The translations under genes were made by a program, and so were the position numbers. This document shows positions 20,521-30,546 of a DNA stretch of 64,000 nucleotides, one piece after another; within the stretch, counting starts at the first letter, position 1, and every line of letters begins with the position of its first letter. This DNA comes from Zelonia costaricensis (lineage: Eukaryota > Euglenozoa > Kinetoplastea > Trypanosomatida > Trypanosomatidae), in contig JASAOO010003516.1 of the NCBI GenBank assembly GCA_030849075.1, positions 25,658 to 89,657 on the forward strand. The letters are read 5' to 3'. The notes under the pieces were generated by a model. That model worked only from the letters and a program-made list of their open reading frames with translations. It did no database searches and was not told the DNA's origin.

Positions 20521-23500
20521 GCAGCGCAGCAGAAGAAAAAGAAATGGAAAGAGGGGGAGAGCGTGCGAGGAGGAAGAAGACGCAATGGCACACAGGCGCA
20601 GGGACAGCGACTGGAGGCAAGGCTCGGGTGCGGAAAGGAAAGGAAAGAAGAACAAAAAAGACAAGCAGTGTTTGAGGGCAGGGAGAAGATTTTTGCGAGG
20701 AGGTTAGCCACAAACCGATCGAGAAAAGGAAAAAAAAAAGAGTAGCCGGCTAGAGAAGAACTCGAGGGGGACAGAGGAAAACAGAGTGGGTTGGACTGGA
20801 GGAGGGGGCTGATTACGGCGCACGGTCAGAAACGGGAGGGGGGGGGAACGGTGTGCAATTTGGGGAGAACACAGTAAGCGCTTCTACGCCGCAAAAGGCC
20901 CACAAAGAACAACGACGAGGAGGAAAGGGGGATGGTACCGACAGGGTCGCGAGCACGCTGAAGAGATGAGAATGGAGTGCCAGAGCAGGGAACGCAAGTC
21001 TGTGACAGAGGAGGGGGTGGGGTGGAGGGGGAGGGGGGGGGCGTTATAGTGAAACAACAAAAAAGGGAAAGGCGAGAGGAAGGCGGCGGCAGCACCAGTA
21101 GCAGTGTGTGGCCAAAAGCCGCACTGTGAGGCGAAAAGGTGGTCAGTGGGAGGAACAGCTGGGAGGGGGTGGGGGCCCAGGACGGGGCGATGGGGTCCGT
21201 GCGGCCAATGCGCGAAATAGACGCGCCAGTGAAAGTGACTGGGAAAAACGTGGTGTGAGTCGTGACGAAGAAAACAACGTGGCGAGCAGAAAGCGAAGAA
21301 AGGAAGGCCAGTGCGTGGCGTTGACGCTGTCCGATGAGAACCAGACACACAGCCCCCCACGGAACAGCGAGCAGCAAGCCAATGCGTGGTAGAGGCACGG
21401 GACTTCGCGGAGGGCGGGAGCCAAACGGCAATTTCAGCAACGGCAGCTGACACTTGAGCGGCTGGAAAAGACAATCAAGGACAGCTTCACGGCACGGGTG
21501 AAGGTGTGCGCGCCACTAGCCGAGGCGATGGAGCACACGCACACACAAAGAAAAATGGGGATGCAAGCTTGCGGAGACGACAGCACACTTGTGAGTAAGC
21601 AGATCTACTTGGAGGACTACAGGGCGGCGGCGCGCTGGTGCGTCAGTGTTTCCGTGGCCTGGCGAGTACTGCTCGACCTGGCACACCACCGATGTGACCA
21701 GGTATTCGTCCTTTTTTTTTCTTCTTCGCGTGAGTGATGCGCTGCTTTACCTGCTTGTCTCGTACTCGACTCAAAAGGGGTTGCACGTGTCTGGATGGCG
21801 GCGTCGACACGTTCCGTGTGGAAGAGTGTCGAAGAACCACCCAGGTCACCTCCACCGCTCTCGCGGCACTTTGAATAGGAAAAGAAAACAAAGAAGAATA
21901 AGCTGAGAAAAGAGTAGGGGGCGCTTGGAGCGGGACAACGGTGCTCGGTGAACAGTTAAAAGAGAAAGAAAACAAAAAAAAAAAAGAAAAGACGCGACCT
22001 GCTACCAGCAAAGCACCCCTTGGGGAGAAGCAGACGGTAAAACACAGCAAAAGAGCGTGGCAGCAACGAGGATGAGAATCGGCAATGCGGGCTACATGAG
22101 CACAACTGAACGGTCCACCAGCGACTGACGGCAACAACAACCAAAAGACGTCCTCTTAGCGGCAAAGTGCACGGCAGTCGTAGGGCGAGGGGAGTGGGGG
22201 AGGGGGGGGGGGGGAAAGGCCGACGAGACGCACGAACCCAAGCTGATGAACAACAACAGCACGCCCAGGGATGTGCACAAACGCCGCGAGGAGAAAACCA
22301 ACACAAAAGAAGGGAAACAAAGTGCCGCGCAGGCAAGCGTCGACGGTGCACGGGTGGAAGATGGACAGCGGGGAAGGTGATCACGTACAATCTAGAGCAG
22401 AGAGAGCACCGCCGGCAATATGAGGGACAAGAATAACAACACAGCGAAGAAAAAAACCCTGTTTCGGAAAAGAACAAAAAGTGTGCACAAACGGTGTGCA
22501 GGAGGTAAAACAACGACCAAAAAAAAAGAAGAAGTGAAGTGCGCACACAATAACACACGACTCAAAGCGGAGCTAACAAAAGCAAACAAACCAAAAGAAA
22601 AACGAAGTCGCGAAGAGGGGGGAGAAGAGGGCTCAAGGGCACAGGGAAGCGAAGAACGGAAGAGGGGATGAGGATGGGGAAACAGACGAGGGGAAGAGGT
22701 GTGGGAGAAGCAACGCACAGAAATGAGAGGAAAGAAGCTCAAGTGAGACGGGGAGTACGAAACGCAAGGTAGGAGACCAGAAAACACGTGGAGGGGCCCC
22801 CTGAGAGTGCTGAGAATGCTACTCCGCAGGGGAAGGGGGAGGTGGGCGAGAACACGTGACGAGCACACCACGCAACACAAAGGTGCAAACACACGCCCAA
22901 GACGGGAAAAGAGAGTTTGGATGGAGAAACGCAAAGGAGACGGGGTTGAGGCTCACAGAGAGAACGGAGGAATCGGGGAAGGTGAGGAAGAGAGAGGGGG
23001 GCACACGCTGCAAGTCGGTAAGACGAAACACAGCACAAAGGAAGCGATCCACCCGAATTCCTTTTCTTTGTATGTGATCCTTGTGGTGCTTCACGATGAC
23101 AAGCGCGATGGGGACGAGAAGAGAAAGCCACACGACGACAACGGCGACACAGAAAGAGAGCTTGTGTGTCCGCCGGTAACACACACAAAAAAGAAACTGT
23201 ATGGGTGAGGAGCCGAGGGGGGAGGGGAGGGAAGCGGGTTGTCGTAAAACAAGTACGTAGTTCTGCTGTCTGGAGAAAGTGAGAAAGAGGTGAGGTGACA
23301 GAGAGAAGGGGGGGGGGTTACTTCGAATCACGTGCGCAACAACACAACCGCCATGAACACAACACAACGTACAAAAAAAAAAAAAGAAGGGCAGTGAAAG
23401 GCAAGCAGTCAAAGAAGTGCAGCGCGCGCAGACACCGGCAAGCACACGCCACACTAGCTAGTGGGACTCTGGTGATGAAAGAGAAGGCGTACACTACAGT

Positions 23501-24104
23501 GTGGAGGGTGCAGAAGGCGTCGCAGGGTGAGGGGGGACGAGTGTGCACCGGGACACCTACCGGCGATGGGGATGTATGCGGGGGGGGGGAGTGGGGAAGA
23601 AAAAAGAGGAGAAAACGAGTGGGGAGCGCAAAGCAACAACGCAGTGATTTGGAACGAGGTGCCACAACGTCAGCACGCCACTTCCACGCAGACGCCCCGA
23701 TAGCGAAACAGAAAAAAAAACCGGACGCAGGGAAGCGGGGCACCAAAGAAAAAAGAAGAAGAGAGCAGAGTGCGTCCAGCTGTAGGGGGAGAGAGAGAAC
23801 CAAGATACGCGCAGCTATCCAGCGTCGCGGGAAGGCGTATGAGGGTGGTTGGAGAAGGGCGACAAGGGCGGGCCGAAGGGAAAAGAAAAAAAAACGGAGC
23901 AAGGCGAAGGTGAGTTGACTTCTACAAGTGGAGTGGGTGGGGGAAGAAGATGTACGTTCCCGCCGCGCCGACTCTCTGCAACAACACAGAGCTCGTCAGT
24001 ACGATTTGAAAGAGGTGCGCACGCGGTCACGCGAAGCACACGCAAATAAGAACACAAAAAGGCGTCCAGAAGCAGCGAGGGGGGAAAAAAAGGACGGGGG
24101 AGGA

Positions 24105-24616
24105 TGAGGCCCTGGTGGGACGCCGCACCAACGCTGACGTCAGTGAAGCCTGCGATAAAGCAGGGTGGCTAGGCACCCCTCCCTCCCCGGTGCGAACAGG
24201 CGTGCTGCTAGGAGCACGGTGCTGGGTTGGGTGTAGCTTCTTGACTGGGGGGGGGGGGGAGCCGATTAAGAAGTGCGGGGCGCCCGTGCAGGATCCGATG
24301 TGTGGCGATGATGCCGTCCCGCTGGTGGCGAACCTTGAGTGCCAGCGCCAGATGTCCCTCCGCAGCACCGGTCGCCGACCCTGCGTGTCGCAGGAAGAAG
24401 TCCCCGTGATTGCCCCCTGTGCGCAAACGCTGTCACGCAGCAGGCGTTGCTTGCAGGAGCCCTCAGGCAGACCCCGGTGGCGCTTCCGACCTGTGTGTGT
24501 GTGTGTGTACCGACCTCTGCTTCAGCGAGTTTATAATTGCCGCAGAGGCTCGTCACAGGGCAACGACAAGGTCCAGTCGTGGCGCTAAGTGGGAAGTGTG
24601 AAATTACCACGGGTTC
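24105..24616. repeat. SIDER2-like dispersed repeat, copy 1
   Basis: This 512-base element runs from TGAGGCCCTGGTGGGACGCC to CCACGGGTTC. It contains the palindrome CTGACGTCAG, a 13-G run and a short GT run. The copy at 24960-25470 differs at about eight bases and one G in the run, so identity is about 98%. Size, GC richness and position in a 3' region fit the SIDER2 retroposons of Leishmania, which are short non-coding relatives of ingi/L1Tc elements and are reported to destabilise mRNAs. The family name is from memory of their general features, not an alignment. An N follows directly at 24617. I saw no poly-A tail or target-site duplication. Confidence 0.7.
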
Positions 24617-24959
24617 NTCAAGGAGGGGAAGAGGAGGACCGCAACGCGCACACAAGGAATACAAGCAACGGGGCGGAAAAAAAAAACAAAAAAGAAGAAG
24701 GCACGGCAAATCAACCCGCTACGAGCGCTGCAAAACAAAAGAAGGTGAAATAGTGAGACACAGAGAGAAAGAGGGGGAGGGGGAGGAGGGGACGCGGTGA
24801 TGTACTCGCGTCTCCGTGATGCCACCTGGAGGAAGAAAGCGGAAGAGGCACACCCAAAACGGTGACGGTAATGGCTATAGGCACACAAAGCACACAGTGG
24901 CGTATCAGCCGTCGGAAAGAGATACGGAGAGGGGGGGAAGCAAGGGATCAGTTGGGGGC

Positions 24960-25470
24960 TGAGGCCCTGGTGGGACGCCGCAGCAACGCTGACGTCAGTG
25001 AAGCCTGCGATAAAGCAGGGTGGCTAGGCACCCCTCCCTCCCCGGCGCGAACAGGCGTGCTGCTAGGAGCACGGTGCTGGGTTGGGTGTAGCTTCTTGAC
25101 TGGGGGGGGGGGGAGCCGATTAAGAAGTGCGGGGCGCCCGTGGAGGATCCGATTTGTGGCGATGATGCCGTCCCGCTGGTGGCGAACCTTGAGTGCCAGC
25201 GCCAGATGTCTCTCCGCAGCACTGGTCGCCGACCCTGCGTGTCGCAGGAAGAAGTCCCCGTGATTGCCCCCTGTGCGCAAACGCTGTCACGCAGCAGGCG
25301 TTGCTTGCAGGAGCCCTCAGGCAGACCCCGGTGGCGCTTCCGACCTGTGTGTGTGTGTGTGTACCGACCTCTGCTTCAGCGAGTTTATAATTGCCGCAGA
25401 GGCTCGTCACAGGGCAACGACAAGGTCCAGTTGTGGCGCTAAGTGGGAAGTGTGAAATTGCCACGGGTTC
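24960..25470. repeat. SIDER2-like dispersed repeat, copy 2
   Basis: This 511-base direct repeat of the element at 24105-24616 begins 855 bases downstream of it on the plus strand and has the same orientation. Its G run is 12 instead of 13. The 343 bases between the copies are unrelated to the repeat, so this is a pair of dispersed elements or a segmental duplication, not a head-to-tail tandem. It carries the same short open frames as copy 1 on both strands, none of which looks like a protein gene. Confidence 0.7.
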
Positions 25471-26431
25471 GTTCGCCCGCTCACACACCGCTCCTGATGC
25501 CGAGCTGTGGGATGCAACCACGCGCCCCACCCTTTTTTCTTTCTTTTTTTTCAAAACACCTTTCTTTTCGTTTTGCGTTTAGTGCAGCGCAACGCCCTTA
25601 CTGTGTGGTTGTGTAGTTGTGTGTGTGTGAGGGGGGGTGTAGAGCGAAATGCAGGGTTGATAAGACATTCAGGGACCGAGAACAAAAAAAGTGCAGCATG
25701 TGGAATACGCGACACGGCAGGACAGAGCGGAAGCCAAGAGAGGGGGACAAGTTGGAAAGTGGAGCCGCAATGCAAAGCAGCGTGTCACGGGCAGTGAGAG
25801 CAGACATGCCGATTCAATGAGCTGTGCGACGCCGCCGCCGCCTTTTTTTCCGCCGTTTTTTTTTTCCCGTCGCGCACTCGTGCCAACACGAAACCCTCGG
25901 GAAAACACGTTGCACGTGCCGTGCGTAGACTGTTCGCCGGCTGAAAAAGCCGCGACTCAAGTTCGACCAAGACCTTGAAGCTGCCCTCGCTCTTCGTTCT
26001 TCTCCCGGTCGCTTGTAGCCATCCTCTTGTGCAAGGCATCGCGGTGCGCCTAGGTGTGAACTGAGTGAAGCAGAACAACAACCAACCCGTCTCGAAGCAA
26101 GACACCTTCAGTGCTTTGCGGCTTCTCTCGCTTGATAAAGCCGCCCGAGAGGTTGCCGGCCGGGGAGGGGACAGCACAAGAAGCACGAGGATCGCGTGCG
26201 CGCCATTTGCAGCGTCGAGCGCGAAAGCTCCACCAGCACTCAAGGGCAACAGGGCAGTCGTAGCTGACCGCTTCATGTGGCCTCAGCGCTCTGAATCTGA
26301 GGCTGACTGCGTGCACGTCTTGTGGGTGAGGCATCGGCTGTCGAGAACGGAGACAACGGAGAAGCGCTCACGTGGTTACATGAATAGCACAAAGGCTCGC
26401 ACGTGCACACGCCGCGCCCCACCCGGCGCCC

Positions 26432-27208
26432 TTACTTGTTTGACGAAGGGGCACCGCCTTCCTTGCCCCCGGCGGCCATCATCTGCTCGAGAAGCCACTC
26501 CTCCTCGTCGGAGCCCATGCCGTCGTCGGCGTGGATAAACAGCGCGCCATCCTCCCCGTCATCATCGTCGTCAGCGTCCCCGTCTTCGCCGTCCTCGCCG
26601 TCCGCGCAACGGCGGCCCGCATTGCCGCCCCGCTTCGCGTTGGGGTTCAGCGCGTCGGTCTCCACTAAAAACGCCTCGATGTTCACCAGCTGCTCTGGTG
26701 TCAGCTCCTGAACCATCTTGTGCGCCGCCCGCAGGGCATGCACCCCCTTGTCCTTGTGCTCGTGGTCGTGCAGGAGGTACTCGTCGCTCAGCTTGTCAGA
26801 GTAGAGGTCCTGGATGTCGGGTGGCATCATGTCCATGAGCATGCCCACCTCATGCCCCTGCATTTGCTGCAGGCAGTACATCCACATCTTCGAGAAGCGC
26901 TCGCGGTCGTCGCCGCCGGCCACGCCGTCCCCGTCCGCGACATCCACCCCTTCCTCGTCGTCGTGAGCCGCGGCGTCATCGGCCTCCGGCAGCGCCATGG
27001 GGGGCACCGGGGCTGTGGCGGAGGGCAGGGTCGGGGCGCGCATGTACGACGGCGTGAAGGGCGTCGCCTCCGCAGAGAAGCGGTACGGCGACGGCGGGGG
27101 TGGCGGCTGCTGCACCGGGGACATCGCGGTGGAGGCCACTGACGGGGGTGCCGGCGCCCCTACCTCCGCAGAGGCGGCAGCGGAGGCCGTGGCGGCTGCG
27201 GTGCTCAT
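26432..27208 (-). CDS. acidic protein with PAM2-like motif, 258 aa
   Basis: No known full-length family is recognised. The N-terminal 90 residues are Ala/Pro/Ser-rich and contain FSAEATPFTPSYMRAP at 44-59. Its AxxFxP core matches the PAM2 motif (consensus LNxxAxxFxP) that binds the MLLE domain of poly(A)-binding protein. A central, probably helical region (about 100-185) reads RFSKMWMYCLQQMQGHEVGM and later LTPEQLVNIEAFLVE. The C-terminal quarter is a long acidic run (DGEDGEDGDADDDDDGEDG) ending EEEWLLEQMMAAGG. There is no signal peptide or membrane helix. A role in mRNA metabolism through PABP is inferred from the motif alone. The gene is followed by the longest 3' spacer in the window, with two SIDER2-like repeats. 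Confidence 0.8.
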   Translation of the reverse strand: MSTAAATASAAASAEVGAPAPPSVASTAMSPVQQPPPPPSPYRFSAEATPFTPSYMRAPTLPSATAPVPPMALPEADDAAAHDDEEGVDVADGDGVAGGDDRERFSKMWMYCLQQMQGHEVGMLMDMMPPDIQDLYSDKLSDEYLLHDHEHKDKGVHALRAAHKMVQELTPEQLVNIEAFLVETDALNPNAKRGGNAGRRCADGEDGEDGDADDDDDGEDGALFIHADDGMGSDEEEWLLEQMMAAGGKEGGAPSSNK

Positions 27209-30200
27209 ATGCTGGTGGCGACCGTGGCGCGGTTCGATTCTATAGGAAGCGTAAGATGGGGAAAAGAGTCAGTCGGCAATGCGCACGGGGCGCAGCTGAA
27301 AAGAGGAAACCGCGGCAGAATACGGGAGCGCTCGAGATGCAAAAGGAAAAAAAAGTTGTGAGCAATGAAGCCGGGGAGAAGCGGTCGGGCAGAAGTCAAA
27401 CCAATGTGGTAACAGGGAGGGGTGGGTGACGGCTTTGGGGGACGTAGCAATCGAGGTGGCCGGTCGATGCCGCAGCAACAGCAGTGCAGGGAGCTCCACA
27501 GACACGCCAGTCTTCCAGAGCAGCAGCAGCAGAGACTCGGAAAGGGCGGTCGTCGTCTTTTGTGTGCGAGATGATGCCTCCCTTTGTGATGTAAACCGCG
27601 TGTGGACGAGCTTCTGGCTTTCAGCTTCTTGAGACTCTGCACACGAGCTGTGTTCGATGTAGCGTCGCGTGCGCGTGTGCGTGTGCGTGTGTTTCGTTTC
27701 GCGTCGAAGGCGGGGTAGAGAGCAGCGGAAATAGGAAGTGCCACGGTAGCACAGGGGTGTGGCCAAGGGAAAAGGAAGAAAATGTGGCTAACGTGGCAGT
27801 CCTAGCGTGAACGACTAAGGGAAGCAGCGCCAGGTGTGCATGCACCCACGCACCAGGGAAACACCCCAGCAGCTGAGCCGCGCTGGAGAGCTCACAACTC
27901 CCGCTGGGGGATAAAGAAGTACAGCCGCAGCCGCTGGAGGTGCAACGCGACTGTGCCCTTCCACAAGCGCTTCTTTTCCTTCTCGCTGGCACACTGAGAA
28001 GGGAGGTGGAGAGGGAGAAGAGAAGCCACAGACAGCCACTTGGCCAGTGCCCCTCCCACAGGGTTTCTCCGTGGCTCACTTTGTGTAGTCCGCTTGCACC
28101 TCACAGGCTTCCCCAAATAGTGTGCCGGGGTGCCTCCATCCCTCTTCCCCCCTCCTTCCCTCCTTAACGTACTTGTTTTCCGCCCGGTACATGAGGCGCG
28201 AAAGCGCGCCGCCCTTGGGCCCTTCGTTTTCCTCCGCGTCGGAGACGTGTGTGTGTGTGTGTGTGTGTGTTTTGTTCTTTCTGCGCATTGGCCTTGATTG
28301 CCGTACTTATGGAGAGAAGGCGATTTCCCTTCAGAGGGGCGTCGCACTACGCCCGGGTGGGGTGGTGCGGCGCCCCGTACCTCATGCGCCTCTCCTCATG
28401 CGTTGACCTCGCCTGCCTCGTTCGCCAGCACGCCAACCTCTCCGATGCAATCCTCCGTGAACACCGTCATCAGGCTCGCGCGCGCATGTGGGCTCGAGCT
28501 GTCGGAGTCGAGGGCGTTTGAGCTGTACTGAGTTGAAGCAGAAAAGGCAGAGCGAGGGAGGCGCAGAAGCGGTGGCACACAGGTGCGTGCCTAGGAGGCA
28601 AGGGAAAGAACGAGGCGAAGAGACAGGTGTGGCGGCCTCCGGCTTACACCACTCCATCCTTTCTTTTTTTCCGCCTTCCACAACGAACGTGAGATGGACG
28701 CTCCTCCAAAAGCGGTGAATGGTACAACGAAGAAAAACCGACGCAAGGGAACACACCAATGCAAACAGCGGGCACGACTGAGACTGCCATCAAAACAAAG
28801 CAAATAGAGAGAGGAAGGTAGTGAGAGAGAGAGCAAGACTTACACTGCAGTGCAACGCAGCTGAGCAACGGACCCTCAACGTGCAGGGCCCATTCCACCA
28901 ATCCTGTATCACGGAAGTGCCAAACATACGTGATCACACACGCACACACACAGACACACACAAACCAACTCAAAGCCTGCACATAAACGCAGGCCGAAGA
29001 GAGACGGAAAAAAAAAACAATACACCCGACCGCACTTCGGTAACACCGCAGCAGAGACCAAACGTACGCTACCCAAACCGCCAGAGAGAGGAGAGCAGAG
29101 CAGAGCGGCGTCCTGCACTCGCCCAACACAAGAAGAGGAGGAGGAGGGAGGAGGGAGGGAGGAGGAGCCGGACGTAAAGAGGGGAGAGAGGAGTGGTGAA
29201 AGCGAGTCGGCTGTGACGCGGCGAGCACAATGCACAGCGGCGCTTTTTTTTCGTTTTGCGTCGGCACGTGCATATACAAGTTCAGAAAGAGGGAGAAAGG
29301 GCAGAGGACTCGTGCAACGCTTGCCAATGCCATCAATGAGGAGGGAAAGAAAGGGCGAAGCGGCTGGGTGTTCATGGCATCTTCGCCAGACGTGCGTGGG
29401 GAGGAGATGAGGAGGCGTGGGCATGAACTACTCTTTTTTGTGTGTGTGTTCAAATTCCTGCCGTGCCAGCCGAGCAGCGCAGAAAGGCGAAGGTGTGCGC
29501 GTGCAATGAAGTCTGAAAACGGAAGACTCCTCTACGTCACCCGCGCGTCACCCCCGCCTATGTGCGCGCGTGTGAGCCCCTGCGCCGCACTCGTTCACGT
29601 CCCTTGCTGTCCCACTCCCTCCCTTACGCGGTCACAGCAACGTGGAAAGCCGAACTTCACCTTCCACATGGCCCTCACTACCCCCTCTCCCTCCCCCTCC
29701 CCGTCTCTCAACGCCATTGTGCCGCCTCACGTTCCCATGCTGTGTGCCCGTCGACGCCGTGAGGCCCGAGCCGATCCGCGCGGACCACAGCACGCAGCTC
29801 CAGGCTGGCTCGGACAGTTAGACCAGTCCGCACGGCTTTCGCGGTGCCACCTTCACGCAGGAGGGGCCGCAGTTGCACACAGATAAAAGAAAAAAGGAGA
29901 AGCACAAGAGAGACGGAGAGGGAGAAAGACATGGCGATGAAGAGAGTGGGGAGCAGCGAAGGAAGAGGGGAGAAAAAGCAACGAGAGCACACACACACAC
30001 AAACATGTACGCACACAAATACACAAACGGCACCCGGTGGCGACGGCGTCGTGTGAACCAGGTGGCGACGCCGCGCGACTCTGCCCACCTCGGCACCACC
30101 AATACGAAATAGAAGAAGAAAGTGAGAAGTACCATGCGAGGCGTGACAGCGACCGGATACAAAGGGGGGAGGGCGGGGAAGGGGACGACGGCGGAAGAGA

Positions 30201-30546
30201 GGTCAGGAGGACCGTGTAGAAGAGCGGAGTCTCGCGCGATGTCCAACCGGGTCGATCGACGCCTGCGCCAGTGCGACAACACTTGTGAGAGGATCAGGCA
30301 GGGGAAGGAAATCGGGAGCGACGTGCGTACTCGAGCGTCTCTATTTGCCCTCTTCTCTCCCCTCTCCCTCTCGGGTACTTCACCTCCCGCACCTCGCCCG
30401 TCACCTCGAAAACAGAAGTGCTCACCCAAGGCCATGACCACGTCTGCGCGTCATCCGGCGGCGTGAGCAGCACCTCTGCGTGTCTCGTTAACGCGTAGCC
30501 GGAGCGGGAGGGAGGGGGGGTCCTGGATCGTGGGCGAGGGCCCAAG
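27209..30546. other. spacer, 3.3 kb, no gene
   Basis: This is the 3' flank of the histidine phosphatase gene and the 5' flank of the PAM2-like gene. It has a GT microsatellite near 28247 and G-rich patches such as GGAGGAGGGAGGAGGGAGGG near 29143-29163. The sequence GGTTCGATTCT at 27233 resembles a tRNA B box but has no tRNA around it. No coding frame was accepted. Confidence 0.6.
28247..28270. repeat. GT dinucleotide microsatellite
   Basis: Twelve uninterrupted GT units on the plus strand (CA in the transcript) lie in the spacer below the histidine phosphatase gene. Confidence 0.95.

Larger units (their letters stand above)
20476..26431. other. spacer, 6.0 kb, no gene; holds SIDER2-like pair
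   Basis: This is the longest spacer in the window and would be mostly the 3' untranslated region of the PAM2-like gene, if the only splice acceptor is that of the kinase gene near 20520. From 20480 to 24090 it is purine-rich on the plus strand with scattered A and G runs. Two near-identical repeats of about 0.51 kb lie at 24105-24616 and 24960-25470. Many open frames exist on both strands, but all are low in complexity, and the longer ones begin at GTG or TTG. Confidence 0.65.

Noticed and set aside
20476..20664. A hydrophobic N-terminal extension (Phe/Leu/Pro-rich) of the cyclase-like/kinase protein, which looks like a signal peptide
   Set aside because: It begins at TTG and is the translation of a pyrimidine tract. 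A good splice acceptor at 20519-20520 lies inside it.
24115..24588. Open frames of 133-157 codons inside the SIDER2-like repeats
   Set aside because: The frames differ in length between the copies because of the G-run change and substitutions. They look non-coding, with Cys/Arg/Val runs from the GT stretch.
27231..27245. A tRNA B-box-like GGTTCGATTCT
   Set aside because: No A box or cloverleaf can be drawn around it.
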